Source: Anaeromyces robustus (lineage: Eukaryota > Neocallimastigomycota > Neocallimastigomycetes > Neocallimastigales > Neocallimastigaceae). Taken from it: a stretch of 55,000 nt of DNA. Positions 42,417 to 53,704 of this stretch are shown one piece after another. The notes under the pieces are model-generated. The model was not told the DNA's origin, did not search any database, and saw only the letters and a program-made list of their open reading frames with translations. Position 1 is the first letter of the stretch. Every line of letters starts with the position of its first letter. Location of the stretch: positions 7,501-62,500 of the forward strand of contig MCFG01000175.1 in the NCBI GenBank assembly GCA_002104895.1, read 5' to 3'. A program made the translations under genes and the position numbers.

Positions 42417-43296
42417 TTTTATCTAATTATATAATTTTATTATATAACAATATTTGTGCTTTTTTTAACCAATAATTATTATGAAAATTTTTCATATTAT
42501 TATTTCTTCTTTTTTTTTTTAGTAGATTTAAATTTTTAATTTTAAATTAAAATTCCTTTTTTGTTAATAAATTTTTATTTAATTTTTATACATATATTAA
42601 AATATAATCATATATATATTTTTCCGGCTAATAAATATTTTGATAACATTAGGAAATATAATTTATTTTTATTTTTTAAAAAAAATTTATTTCATTTGTA
42701 TTAAAATATTATAAAACCCCAAAACTCTATCAAATTTCAGTGAAACTCTTTTTTAAATAATATTTAATATATTTTATTTATACAAAAAAAAAAAAAAAAA
42801 AGTAAACTCTAAAATATAATAAAAAAATATAATAAAAAAATATAATAAAAAAATAAAAAAAAATAAACAAATAGTAAATAATAAATAATAAATAATAAAT
42901 AATAAATAATAAATAATAAATAATATTCACATTATATTCGAATATTCATATATTCATATTTTTATATATTTATTCATATATTTATTCATATATTTATTCA
43001 TATATTTATTCATATATTTATTCATATATTTATTATCTTATCATTACTATTACTATTCTATTGTTATTTTATATCAATAATATAATATAATATAATAAAA
43101 AGAAAAAAAAAAGGGTGTGATTATATTTTTACTTTTTAACCATTCATTTATATTTTATTATTATTATTATTTTAATATATATTGAAAAAAAAAAAAGTCT
43201 CAAATTACTTAGCATAAGTATTTATTATCATTGAAGATTAAAGTTTATCAATTATTACTATTTATCAATATAAATTATTACTTATCAAGATTATCC

Positions 43297-43327
<31 letters not shown>

Positions 43328-43474
43328 TTGTTTTTATTGTTTTTATTGTTATATATATATACATACTTTTTATTATTTATCATTATAGCATTATTTATTT
43401 ATTTAGAGACATCAAATATATAAGACAACTTTAATTATATCTTAATAATAAACTTCTTTTATTAATTGATCATA

Positions 43475-43517
<43 letters not shown>

Positions 43518-43591
43518 AATTATTATTATTATTTATTATTATTATTATTATTATTATAAATTATTATTATTATTTATTATTATTATTATTA

Positions 43592-43646
<55 letters not shown>

Positions 43647-43697
43647 TTGATGTTATTGATTATTCATTAAGCCAAAACAGGGTAAATATTGACCACC

Positions 43698-43759
<62 letters not shown>

Positions 43760-43943
43760 TATTATTATTATATTTAATAAAAATTTTAATATATAATAAA
43801 AAAAAAATTTACATCTCATTATATATATTTAGATGTATATGTATTAGATATTTTTTTATATATTTTTTTTTCATAATAAATCATTAAATATCCATATAAT
43901 ATTAATGTTGGATGATAATCTTTATTCAATTTCTAAATTTTAA

Positions 43944-44002
43944 AATTATTAGGATAATCCATTCTTTCTATACAACAGGAAAAATGGATTATCCTATTAA
44001 TT
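43944..44002. repeat. 20-bp inverted repeat with one mismatch
   Basis: Left arm 43944-43963 (core TAGGATAATCCATT) pairs with 43983-44002 across a 19-nt loop. Intergenic. Confidence 0.8.
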
Positions 44003-44084
44003 AAAAAACATAATCTAATAATCATTAAAAATTTTAAAATTTTAATTGTATTCATTTATTTGAATATATTTATATATATAAATA

Positions 44085-44112
44085 TTATTTGTTTATTTAT
44101 TTATTTATTTGT

Positions 44113-44147
<35 letters not shown>

Positions 44148-44181
44148 TCATTAATTACTCATTCATTCATTTTTTATTCGT

Positions 44182-44244
<63 letters not shown>

Positions 44245-44250
44245 TTATCT
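44085..44250. repeat. (TTTA)n/(TTTG) microsatellite
   Basis: Long TTTA run with a few TTTG units and an interruption at about 44148-44180, about 360 bp upstream of the ZMAT5-like gene. Confidence 0.9.
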
Positions 44251-44610
44251 ATTTATTAATAAAATAATAATTTTAGCTGTTTGTATTATTTATTATTCAT
44301 TCATATATTCATTTTTTAAATATTCACTTATTTTATTTATTATTCATTCATTCATTTTTGCTTATTTATTTATTTATTATTTATTCATTTATTTGTTTAT
44401 ATATTTATTACTTTCATTAATATAAAAATAATAAAAAATTTATATGAAAAAAATTCAATTATCAAAATTATCATAAATGAATTTTATAAAAAGACAATAA
44501 ATATTGATTTTAAATTATTACTATCATATATGATAACTTTTTTTTTAATAAATATTAAAATACTGATAAAAATAAGTAAAGGAGATTAAATTATTTAATA
44601 ATTATTTATC

Positions 44611-45929
44611 ATGGGAAAAAACTGTAATATATCATTGTAATTAATTTATTCATATAATAATTTATTTTTATTAACTTAATATATAATATAATATCAATAT
44701 TTGTTAATCATAATTTTCATATTCTATATCTAAAATATAATACAAATAAAAATAAAAATAAAATAAAATAAAAAAAGATTATTGTGATTATTGTGATCGT
44801 AGTTTTTCAGATTCTCCAGAAAAAAGAAAAAGTCATTTAAACAGTCAACAGCATATAATTAATGTTAAGAATCATTATAATTCATTTAAAGGTATAATCA
44901 ATTATTATCGTAACAATAATAATGATAATAGTGTATATATTATTTAAAATTTTATAAATATTTTAAAAAAAATAAATATATATATATATTATTGACAAAT
45001 GAAATATTGATTTTAAAATTTCTATTTAATTTTAATGAAAATATTAATTTTAAAATTTCTATTTAATTTTAATGAAAATATTGATTTTAAAATTTCTATT
45101 TAATTTTAATGAAAATATTGATTTTAAAATTTCTATTTGATTTTAATGAAAATATTAATTTTAAAATTTCTATTTAATTTTAATGAAAATATTGATTTTA
45201 AAATTTCTATTTGATTTTAATGAAAATATTGATTTTAAAATTTCTATTTAATTTTAATGAAAATATTAATTTTAAAATTTCTATTTAATTTTAATTTTTC
45301 AATAATACTCAATAATTATTATATTTTCAAAATTTCTATTTAATTTTAATTTTCCAATAATACTCAATAATTATTATTCATAATAAATAATTAAATAATT
45401 ATCACAATCATTATTTAATTAGCTCCAAGAGATATATTAATAGAAAAATTGAATTTCCCAATATGTCAAAATTTTTTCAAAAACGGATTTTGTAGTTATG
45501 GTTTAAATTGTAAATTTTCACATGTTCCATATTTTCCAACTTTACAAGGTTAATAAGTCTAAAATTTTATAATATTTATTTATCTTTTAATTTTTAATTT
45601 TTATTTTTTTTTTTCTACTTAATATTTCAATATTTTAATATTAATTAATAAAAACAATATATTTTTTCTTATATTTTATTCTATAAATATATATATATAT
45701 AGAAGGAATTAATTACATTGACACATATTATGATTTCTTAATTCAAAAATTAGTTATTGAAACTAATTTAATTAATAATTATCAAATTGTGGATAAAACG
45801 AGCGAAATTAAAAAGCAACATGAAGAAAAATATAAACATTTAAAAAAATACAAAAAAGAATTTCCTCCTTCAATGGTAATACCACCACCTGAAGGATATG
45901 ATTTTTCAAACTGCGCTGAATGGGGATAA
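44611..45929 (+). CDS. ZMAT5: ZMAT5 / U11-U12 snRNP 20 kDa protein orthologue (4 exons, 159 aa)
   Basis: Exons 44611-44623, 44778-44891, 45423-45548 and 45703-45929; joined 480 nt. The 13-nt first exon splices in frame to give MGKNYYCDYCDRSF. The first finger has C-x2-C-x13-H-x5-H spacing (CDYCDRSF..H..H), the U1C/matrin type, identical in spacing to animal ZMAT5. The second is a canonical CCCH finger C-x8-C-x5-C-x3-H (CQNFFKNGFCSYGLNCKFSH). A short linker with a charged helix leads to a C-terminus PPSMVIPPPEGYDF..AEWG that mirrors the PPS..PPP..WG end of ZMAT5. Known role: component of the U11/U12 di-snRNP that recognises U12-type introns. Its own introns look U2-type (GTAATA, GTATAA, GTTAAT donors). 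Confidence in orthology is high because both fingers and the terminal motif agree. Confidence 0.93.
45000..45300 (+). repeat. 37-bp minisatellite inside the ZMAT5 second intron
   Basis: About eight tandem copies of a 37-bp unit with core AAAATATTGATTTTAAAATT and TCTATTTAATTTTAATG, differing by G/A substitutions. It is followed (about 45268-45380) by two copies of a related longer unit ending CAATAATACTCAATAATTATTAT. All lie within the intron 44892-45422. Confidence 0.95.
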
Positions 45930-46650
45930 AATATAGACAAATCATTATTTTTTATATTTTTTCTTCTTCATAAACATATTTATTTTTTTTTTTATTTATA
46001 TATTACTTAATTTATTAAACATAATTTATTGAATAATGATACATTTATTTTATATTGACATATTTTTTGCATTTTTTAACATTATCATCCTTAATAAATT
46101 TAATCTAACCATTCCAAAATTATAATCTAACCCATAATTTAAAAGCATTCAATATTTAATATAAAAAACACTGTTCAAAAAAAAAATTTATATATATATA
46201 TATATATAAATTCATGTATATAATAATAATTAATAAATTTTATAAAGAGAATAATAATTGAAAGAAATATTAAAATGAAAAAGAAAAAGAAACCTCTTTT
46301 TTTTTCGTTTTTCATATATTATTTTATTATTTTTTCAATATACCATAACATTTCTTTAATTTCAGTATTTATAATATAATAAATTCAATAAAAATATAAA
46401 ATATATATATATTAATATTGTTATAATTATAATTATTATAATTATTATTATTCTTTCTTTTCTATTAAACATTTATTATCTAAAATTTCAAAATTAGAAT
46501 TAAAAAAAAAAGTTTTTATATACAATATTATATATTTTATATAAAAAAATTTTTCTTTTTTATTTTGATGAGATATTATTCTATTTTTTTTTTTTTTTTT
46601 TTTGTTTGTTTGTTTGTTATATTAATTTATTTAACTCATATTTAAAATTA

Positions 46651-46830
46651 TCTAAATAATTGTTATTTATATATATCAATATAATTATTACTCAATATAA
46701 TTAATATACTGTCTCTATTTAATATCATAGAAAATAATTACCTAAATAATTATTATTCATATATATCAATATAATTATTACTCAATATAATTAACATACT
46801 GTCTCTATTTAATATCATAGAAAATAATTA
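46651..46830. repeat. 90-bp tandem duplication
   Basis: Two adjacent units of period 90 bp, each containing CTAAATAATT, ATATATCAATATAATTATTA and ACTGTCTCTATTTAATATCA. They differ at only a few positions, so the duplication looks recent. Confidence 0.9.
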
Positions 46831-47275
46831 TTATTTTTAATAATAATAATAAGCATTATAAAAATATATTAAGTTAATAAAAGCAATTTTATTAAAAAAA
46901 AAAAAAAAACTTTCTTTAATAAAAACTCTTAATCTACCAACTAAATATTGAGAATTAGAACATTTTATTTATTATTATTTAATTTATTGACATTCAATAC
47001 TATAATAAATATATATATATTTTTTTTAATTATAATGCTTAAACAAAATTTATAATGATTATATTATTATAAAATGTCAATTCTTTATCATTTTTATCAC
47101 TTTAAAACATTATCATCATTATTACTATTATAATAAATATTAATGTATTTAAAATATATAAAAATTAAAAACTAAATAAAGCAAAATAAAATACAAATTA
47201 TGACATTTTATTTAATAATGATATTTTTTTATATATTTAAATAAAATAAGAATAATAATTATCATTTAATTATAT

Positions 47276-47340
47276 ATATTAATAAAAGTATAGATTTACT
47301 AAATTAGAACAATTTAGTAAATCTATACATTTATTAATAT
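47276..47340. repeat. 30-bp inverted repeat with 5-nt loop
   Basis: Left arm 47276-47305 and right arm 47311-47340 pair with one mismatch; core GTATAGATTTACTAAATT, loop AGAAC. Confidence 0.92.
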
Positions 47341-48419
47341 AATCTTTCTGTGTAACAATCTTCCATATATATACAGATAGACAGATAGATATTATTATAA
47401 TTTTTTTAAAATAATATCTTATTTAAGTATGTATGTATTATTATAAACAAAGAAATATTATGCAATAATAATAAAATGTCTAAACAATATATAAATAAAA
47501 ATAATATATTTTGTTTAATAAAATTTATATTCTAACAATCTAATCCTTAACAATATTTATATATATATATTAAAAGAAGAAAAAAAAAATAAGCAAAAAA
47601 CATTTTCATGATTCTATATAATAAATATAGAATAAATTGGTTTTCTATGATTTGTTACTCTAATTTATTTTAAATAATAATACATATTTCTTCTTTTTTC
47701 CTTTTTTCCTTTTTTTCTTTTTTTTTTCCTTTTTTAATTTTATTTATTTTTCTTACTATTTTATTATTGATATAAAGTTGTTTTGCAATAGATTATATAT
47801 AATTAATTTAACATCTTATTATATTTATGGTTATATATTATATTTTTATTTTTTATTTTTTATTTATTTAATTTAATTTATCATAAGTAGATCAATAATA
47901 TATATTAATTTTTTAATTTTTTTTCTTAAAAAATAAAAAAATATACAAAATATAAAGAAATTTTTTTTTTTTTTTTACATTTTATTTATCAAAAAAATCA
48001 AATAACAATGATAAATGCTTAATAGTAATGCATAAATAATATATGTAATTAATTTATTATTATTGATTATATGATTATGATTATATATTTTATTTTTTAT
48101 TTTTTTCACAAATAATATATACACTTTTTATTATAGAATTATCTTGTTAAAAAAAGAAAAGTATATTATTAAGATGTTTAATATTCTATCTATAAAATAA
48201 AATAATATTTTATACTTCGATATATATAGAAAATATCGATTATGTAAAACATTAAAAAATGTATAAAAAAAACAAAAAAAACAAAAAAAAATTCTAATAT
48301 TAAATATTTACATTAAGTTATATTATTATTCTATGAAGAATTTTATTTTTTTAATTTATATATTATAAATACATATATATATATAAATAATTTTTTTTTT
48401 TTAGATTATTCTTTTATGT

Positions 48420-49700
48420 TGTTAATGATAATGATGTAACTATAATATTTTAATAATGTATCTTTTATATTTTCATTTTCAAAACATCTTTTTAGTTTAT
48501 TATATGAGATTGTAAAAATAAACGAAAAAGCATTATTATTATGATAACCATAAAGATATAAAGACATGACTAATACCTATTTTCTAAAACTATCCTAAGA
48601 AATTTTATTTGAATATTTATTATATCCATATCATAACCAATATTAATTAAACCTAAATGTGAAGCAAATAAACGTCTTTAAAGAATTTGGATAAGATTTG
48701 TTTCATTTGTTTCATAATTTGTTATATATGTACTATGTACTAAAATAAGTAACATTATAATTTTGAGCTGTTGCTTAATTATTATTTAATAATTGTTGTA
48801 CAATTTTTTATTTTTTTATATTTTTATAGATATTATTTTTCTTTTTCCATAAATGGTATAATATATCTAATATGAGAGAAAAAAAAAATATGCTTTAATT
48901 TTAAATAATACTAATGCATAAGACTTATGCTTATTATCAACTGGAATATATATTGATATTGGTATATCAATTAATTTTATCCTTAATAAAATTTTCTAAT
49001 AGCTTCATTTTAAATAGTTTATTAATAATGTTTGAGGGGTAATACTATGTTTTTATATATATATATATATATAGTATTTAGCTATTGGTGGATAGGCCAT
49101 ATTCTATTGAAAAATGATAATATGACCAAATAATACTTATACTTAGTGGAGGATTAATATTTATATAATTATATATTTTATTATTATTTTTGAATAAAGT
49201 TTTTCTTTTTTTCCGTTTGTTAATTTCTTTTTAAATTAATCCTTTTACCATAGTTATACAAGTTGGTTGCTTTTTTAGTATTTTTTAAACTTATCATTAA
49301 GATCTTTATCTGTAGTATTATAAATAATAACATAAAACAAATCAAAATTGCTTCTTTCATTTGTAATGTCATGTTCTACTAAATCTTTTATTTTTTTATT
49401 TTGTTATCGATTAGGGACAAATGAATTTTTTTGTCATAATGATGTAAAGTTAAGCTTCATAAGATAGTGAAATTTCATGAAATGGAATATCATTAATTTT
49501 AATTAAACATAGCACAAAAATTGTTTATCAGCTTTTTTAAATTTAGTTGAATAGTTTGTTAAAAAAAAAGTTTTATAATGATTTTAAGATTCTTACATTC
49601 TTCAAATGAAATGGTTGATTTTTATATTGTAATATCTGCCATTAATCCAACCTGAAATGGTACCGACTTCTAATGTTTACGAAAAATTTTTTTCACTATC
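48420..49700 (-). pseudogene. Heavily decayed coding relic, family unknown
   Basis: On the minus strand, short stretches with normal amino-acid mix alternate between frames, broken by stops. Examples are GTISGWINGRYYNI (about 49650), INDIPFHEISLSYEA (about 49470), KIKDLVEHDITNERSNFDLF (about 49360), INPPLSISIIWSYYHFSIEY (about 49130), IDIPISIYIPVDNKHKSYAL (about 48940) and FASHLGLINIGYDMDIINIQ (about 48640). They sit in a consistent order on one strand, which favours an old gene over chance. I recognise no family, and no exon model can be supported. Confidence 0.35.
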
Positions 49701-49740
49701 ATTATAAAATATTATCTTCCATATATAAATTTCTTTATAA

Positions 49741-52594
49741 TAATAAATAAATTTCAGAATATATATCTACATACATATATAAAATAATAAAATATTAAAG
49801 ATATAAAACATAAAAATTTTTGACATAATAATAGTAATTATATTAATATATATAATAATACATATATTAAATAATACTAGTTACATTTTATAATATTAAT
49901 AAGATTTATATTTTAATCCTATTAAGTTTATGTATTACAGATATATTAATAAATAATAATCATATATATATATATATATAAAATGATGAATATATATATA
50001 TATATATTTTTATTTCAAATCTATATCTTTTTAGTTTTATCTTCTTTTTTATCCTTTTCGTTTTTATTTATATTTTTTATTTTTCTTTTTCTTTTTTTCT
50101 CCTTTTTTATATATAATATTAATAAATCATACGTTATTTTACATAATATTCAAAATATATTAAAAAAAATATATGTTTTGTTTCAAACTTTATACAAATT
50201 AAATTTTCCTTACAATCTTAAAACAGAAATCTTTCTGCATTATTATTATTATTTTTTTTTTTCATTTTTTTTTTCATTTTATTTTAATTATTCTTATTAT
50301 TTTTAAATTTTTAATTATTAGAATTTTAGGATAAATAGGATTATTATTTGTTATTATTATATATAGTTATTATAGGATTATAAATAATATATAAAATATA
50401 ATTAATCTTTTTATTCTATATAAAAATACTTTATTTTATATGGAATATCAATTTAATTAAAAAGTTTATTTTAATTAATTGCATAGATAACCAATAGTAT
50501 TAAAATTTTTATATATAAGGAATTATCTTTTTATTTTTATTTTTTTTTTTAACTTATTTAATTTTATGTACTTTTTTTATTTATTTTATTTTATTTATAT
50601 TATAGTTTTTTATATTTTACTCTTTTTTTTTTCTTAATTAATAGTAATTTTATTTAATTAGCGTTATATATTATATTTTTTTAAAAAGTATTCTTATATT
50701 CTTTCAAATTTTTTTTATTATTATATGGTTTTTTTAAAGGTTAGATATGTAATGTAATAGAAAAAAAAAATTTTTTTTTAAATTAATTTGATATTCATAT
50801 AATACAATAGTAAATTATAAAAAAAAATTTAATTAAAAAAAAAAAAGCTTGATATATAAAAAGTCAAAAATTTAAAGCTTTTATTATTATATTTTATTAT
50901 CATATCATTAATTGAAATTTTTTTTTTCACTAATTAAATTATTATTGAATTATAGAAGGATTTTATAAAATAATATTTATAATAATAAACAGTTTTAGTT
51001 TATCTTGGTTTTTATTGAAATTGGTTTTATTTATTATACAAATTAGAAAAAATAAAATGTTTTTTTTTTTTTTTTTTTTTTAAAGTAATCAGTGAGAAAA
51101 GAAATAAAAAAAAGTGGTAAAAAATAAAGTCTATTTTAGTCAAGATGATCATATATATTACTATATATTATAATACAATCTAATATGTTATAAATTATAT
51201 TATAATTAGATATAATTAATTAAAAACAGTTAATTTATTTTTTATTACAATATAAAACGTTTAAATTTGATAATACAATTATTAATATATTATTTTTTTA
51301 TTATTTTATTTATTATTATTATACTATTTTCTAATTGTATCATATATTATTATTAAATAGGTATTAATTATTATTATATTATAAATTATTATTATAAATT
51401 ATTATTAGTTATTAATTAATTATTTATTTGTTTACTATTTATTTATTCATTTATTTATTTAAATTAAAAAATAAATTCAAATAAATAATAAAATATTTAT
51501 TTTTTTTTAATTTAGTTTTATGTATGTAGTTATTAATGAAAAAAAAAAAATATATATATATATAAAATATATAATTACACTCGACATATTAGTAAAAAAA
51601 ATATAACAAATATAAAAAAATATAAAAAAATATTAAACATATAATCTTAATTTCAATTATTAATAAAGAAAAAAATATATAAATAATAAATAATAAATTA
51701 TAATAGCAATTAAATTGTATTAATTAATTAATATATTATCATTATTAATTATTATTAATATAGTAATATATAAAAAATTAAATTGAAAATTAAATCACAA
51801 AATATAAAAGTTATTTTTATTTGAAATTTTTTTTATCTTTTTTTTTTTTTTTTTCTTTTTTCTTTTTTTTTATTTCTATTCTATTTTATTTTTATTTTTA
51901 TTTTTCAATATAATATTATCTTTACAGAAATATATATAATTATTAAAAAATATACATATATATTTTTATTTTTGGTTAATTTTATTATTTTTGGCAATAG
52001 AAAAGAAATAAAATTTTATATTTTTTTTTGATAATTTTTAAAACATATAATTATTAATGACAATTTTTAAAATTTAATTTTTCTTTAATGATTTAAAAAG
52101 GTAATATATTTTACTGTATATATAATTAAATAAAATATATTTACAAATAATTTTTGTAAAATTATTTTAAGAAATTCTAATAATTTATTAATTATATATA
52201 TTTATTTTATTTAATAAATTTTAATAATTTATTAATTATATATATTATTATAAAATTTTATATTAATTATAAATATAATATATATATTTATCTGATGTAA
52301 CATTTCATGTAGCTTTATGTATTATTATGGAATAAAGATATAGATATATATTAGATAAAAATAATAAAAAAACATAAGAAAAGATATAAAGAAGTCAATA
52401 AATCTTTATAAATATTTATTTTTGTTTAAATAAATATAAAATACAAAAAAAATCATGCTCTTTCAGAATTGATTTAATATATCATCAGTTGTATTATACA
52501 TTTAAATATTTTATATTTATTGTGTCAAAAAAAAAAAAAATAAGAAAAGCTTTTTTTATTTTTACATATTTTTTAATTTTATTATAGTTACAAA
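49741..52594. other. Intergenic upstream of the PSI-domain gene
   Basis: No gene found. T-rich and A-rich DNA. The open frame 49983-50306 is mostly Phe/Ile/Tyr/Leu/Ser from a T-rich strand and has no recognisable domain. Two related blocks with AATTTATTAATTATATATAT lie at 52180-52250. Confidence 0.65.
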
Positions 52595-53044
52595 ATGATA
52601 ATATCATATTATATAATATTGATATTTATGAACATTTTGTTATCACAATGTTCAAAGCATTCACAATGCGAATTAATTAAAAACGAAAATAAATGTAAAA
52701 AAAATAGTAACTGCCATTGGTGTAATTCTCAATGGGGTTGTATGACTATAAAGAATAATACTTCAAATTTAACATATGACTGTCCTAGTGGTAAATATAT
52801 ATAAATAATTTTCTATTGATAATATATAAAGATAATATTACTTTTAAAGAGAATAATAAGAATAATAAATAATTATATAATAATAATAATAATAATAAAA
52901 CAATTAAACTAAAATAATATAATAATAATAATAATAATAAAACAATTAAACTAAAATAATATAGTAATAATAATAATAATAATGATATAATAATAATGAA
53001 TAATGAATAATGAATAATGAATAATGAATAATAATGAATAATAA

Positions 53045-53077
<33 letters not shown>

Positions 53078-53633
53078 TTGAATAATGAATAATGAATAAT
53101 AATAATGAATAATAATAGTAATAATAATAATGTTGAATAATGAATAATGAATAATAATAATGAATAATAATAGTAATAATAATAGTAATAATAATAGTAA
53201 TATAATAGGATTATTGAAATAGTAGTTGATAATAATTATAATATTAATTTAATTTCGAATTGGCTGTATAGTGAAAATAACTTGACAAGATAAAAAACAT
53301 AAAATATATTAATGTGCTTTATTTTAATGATTTCCTTTAAACTTTTTTTTATTTTCATTTAAATAGCATGTGTTACAGAAGAATGTTATATTGTTAAAAA
53401 TGTAAAGTTTCCTATATTTTATACTCTTCATTCAGTGAAAGCAAAGGATAAGAAACAAATAGAATTTGTTAAAGTAAAAGGCAAAAAGAATCAAAAGAAT
53501 TATTACACTTGTTCTAATAAATGTATTCAAGGGATTATTTCTGAACATAAAATGTTTAAAGGTATATATAAAATAAATCATATAATATTGTTTTTAATAA
53601 ATAAATCAATAAATCAATAAATTAATTAATTAA

Positions 53634-53704
<71 letters not shown>

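Larger units (their letters stand above)
38783..44610. other. 5.8-kb gene-free stretch
   Basis: No gene found. It contains TATTA-type repeats (40310-40410, 42310-42365), a 12-bp minisatellite ATATTTATTCAT (about 42955-43030), AATAAATA repeats (42885-42925), TTA/ATT blocks (43476-43650, 43700-43770), a 20-bp hairpin (43944-44002) and TTTA/TTTG runs (44085-44250). Plus-strand frames at 39251, 42208, 43231, 43466 and 44060 are repeat translations. Confidence 0.7.
45930..48399. other. Intergenic downstream of ZMAT5
   Basis: No gene visible. It contains a 90-bp tandem duplication (46651-46830), a near-perfect 30-bp fold-back (47276-47340) and many A/T runs. Confidence 0.65.

Noticed and set aside
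43466-43777. 103-codon frame of poly-Ile/Tyr
   Set aside because: Made of ATT/TTA repeats; the only complex bit (about 43645-43695) is too short to call.
44060-44425. 121-codon open frame rich in LFIY repeats
   Set aside because: It is the translation of a TTTA microsatellite; no codon bias or domain.
45000-45300. CRISPR-like array
   Set aside because: The 37-bp units are contiguous tandem repeats without unique spacers, inside a eukaryotic intron.
47540-47570. TCCTTAAC, a U12-type branch-point match
   Set aside because: Not near any exon, wrong distance to an AG, and single short motif matches are expected by chance.
49983-50306. 107-codon hydrophobic frame
   Set aside because: Phe/Ile/Tyr/Leu-dominated translation of T-rich DNA without domain, splice partner or codon bias.
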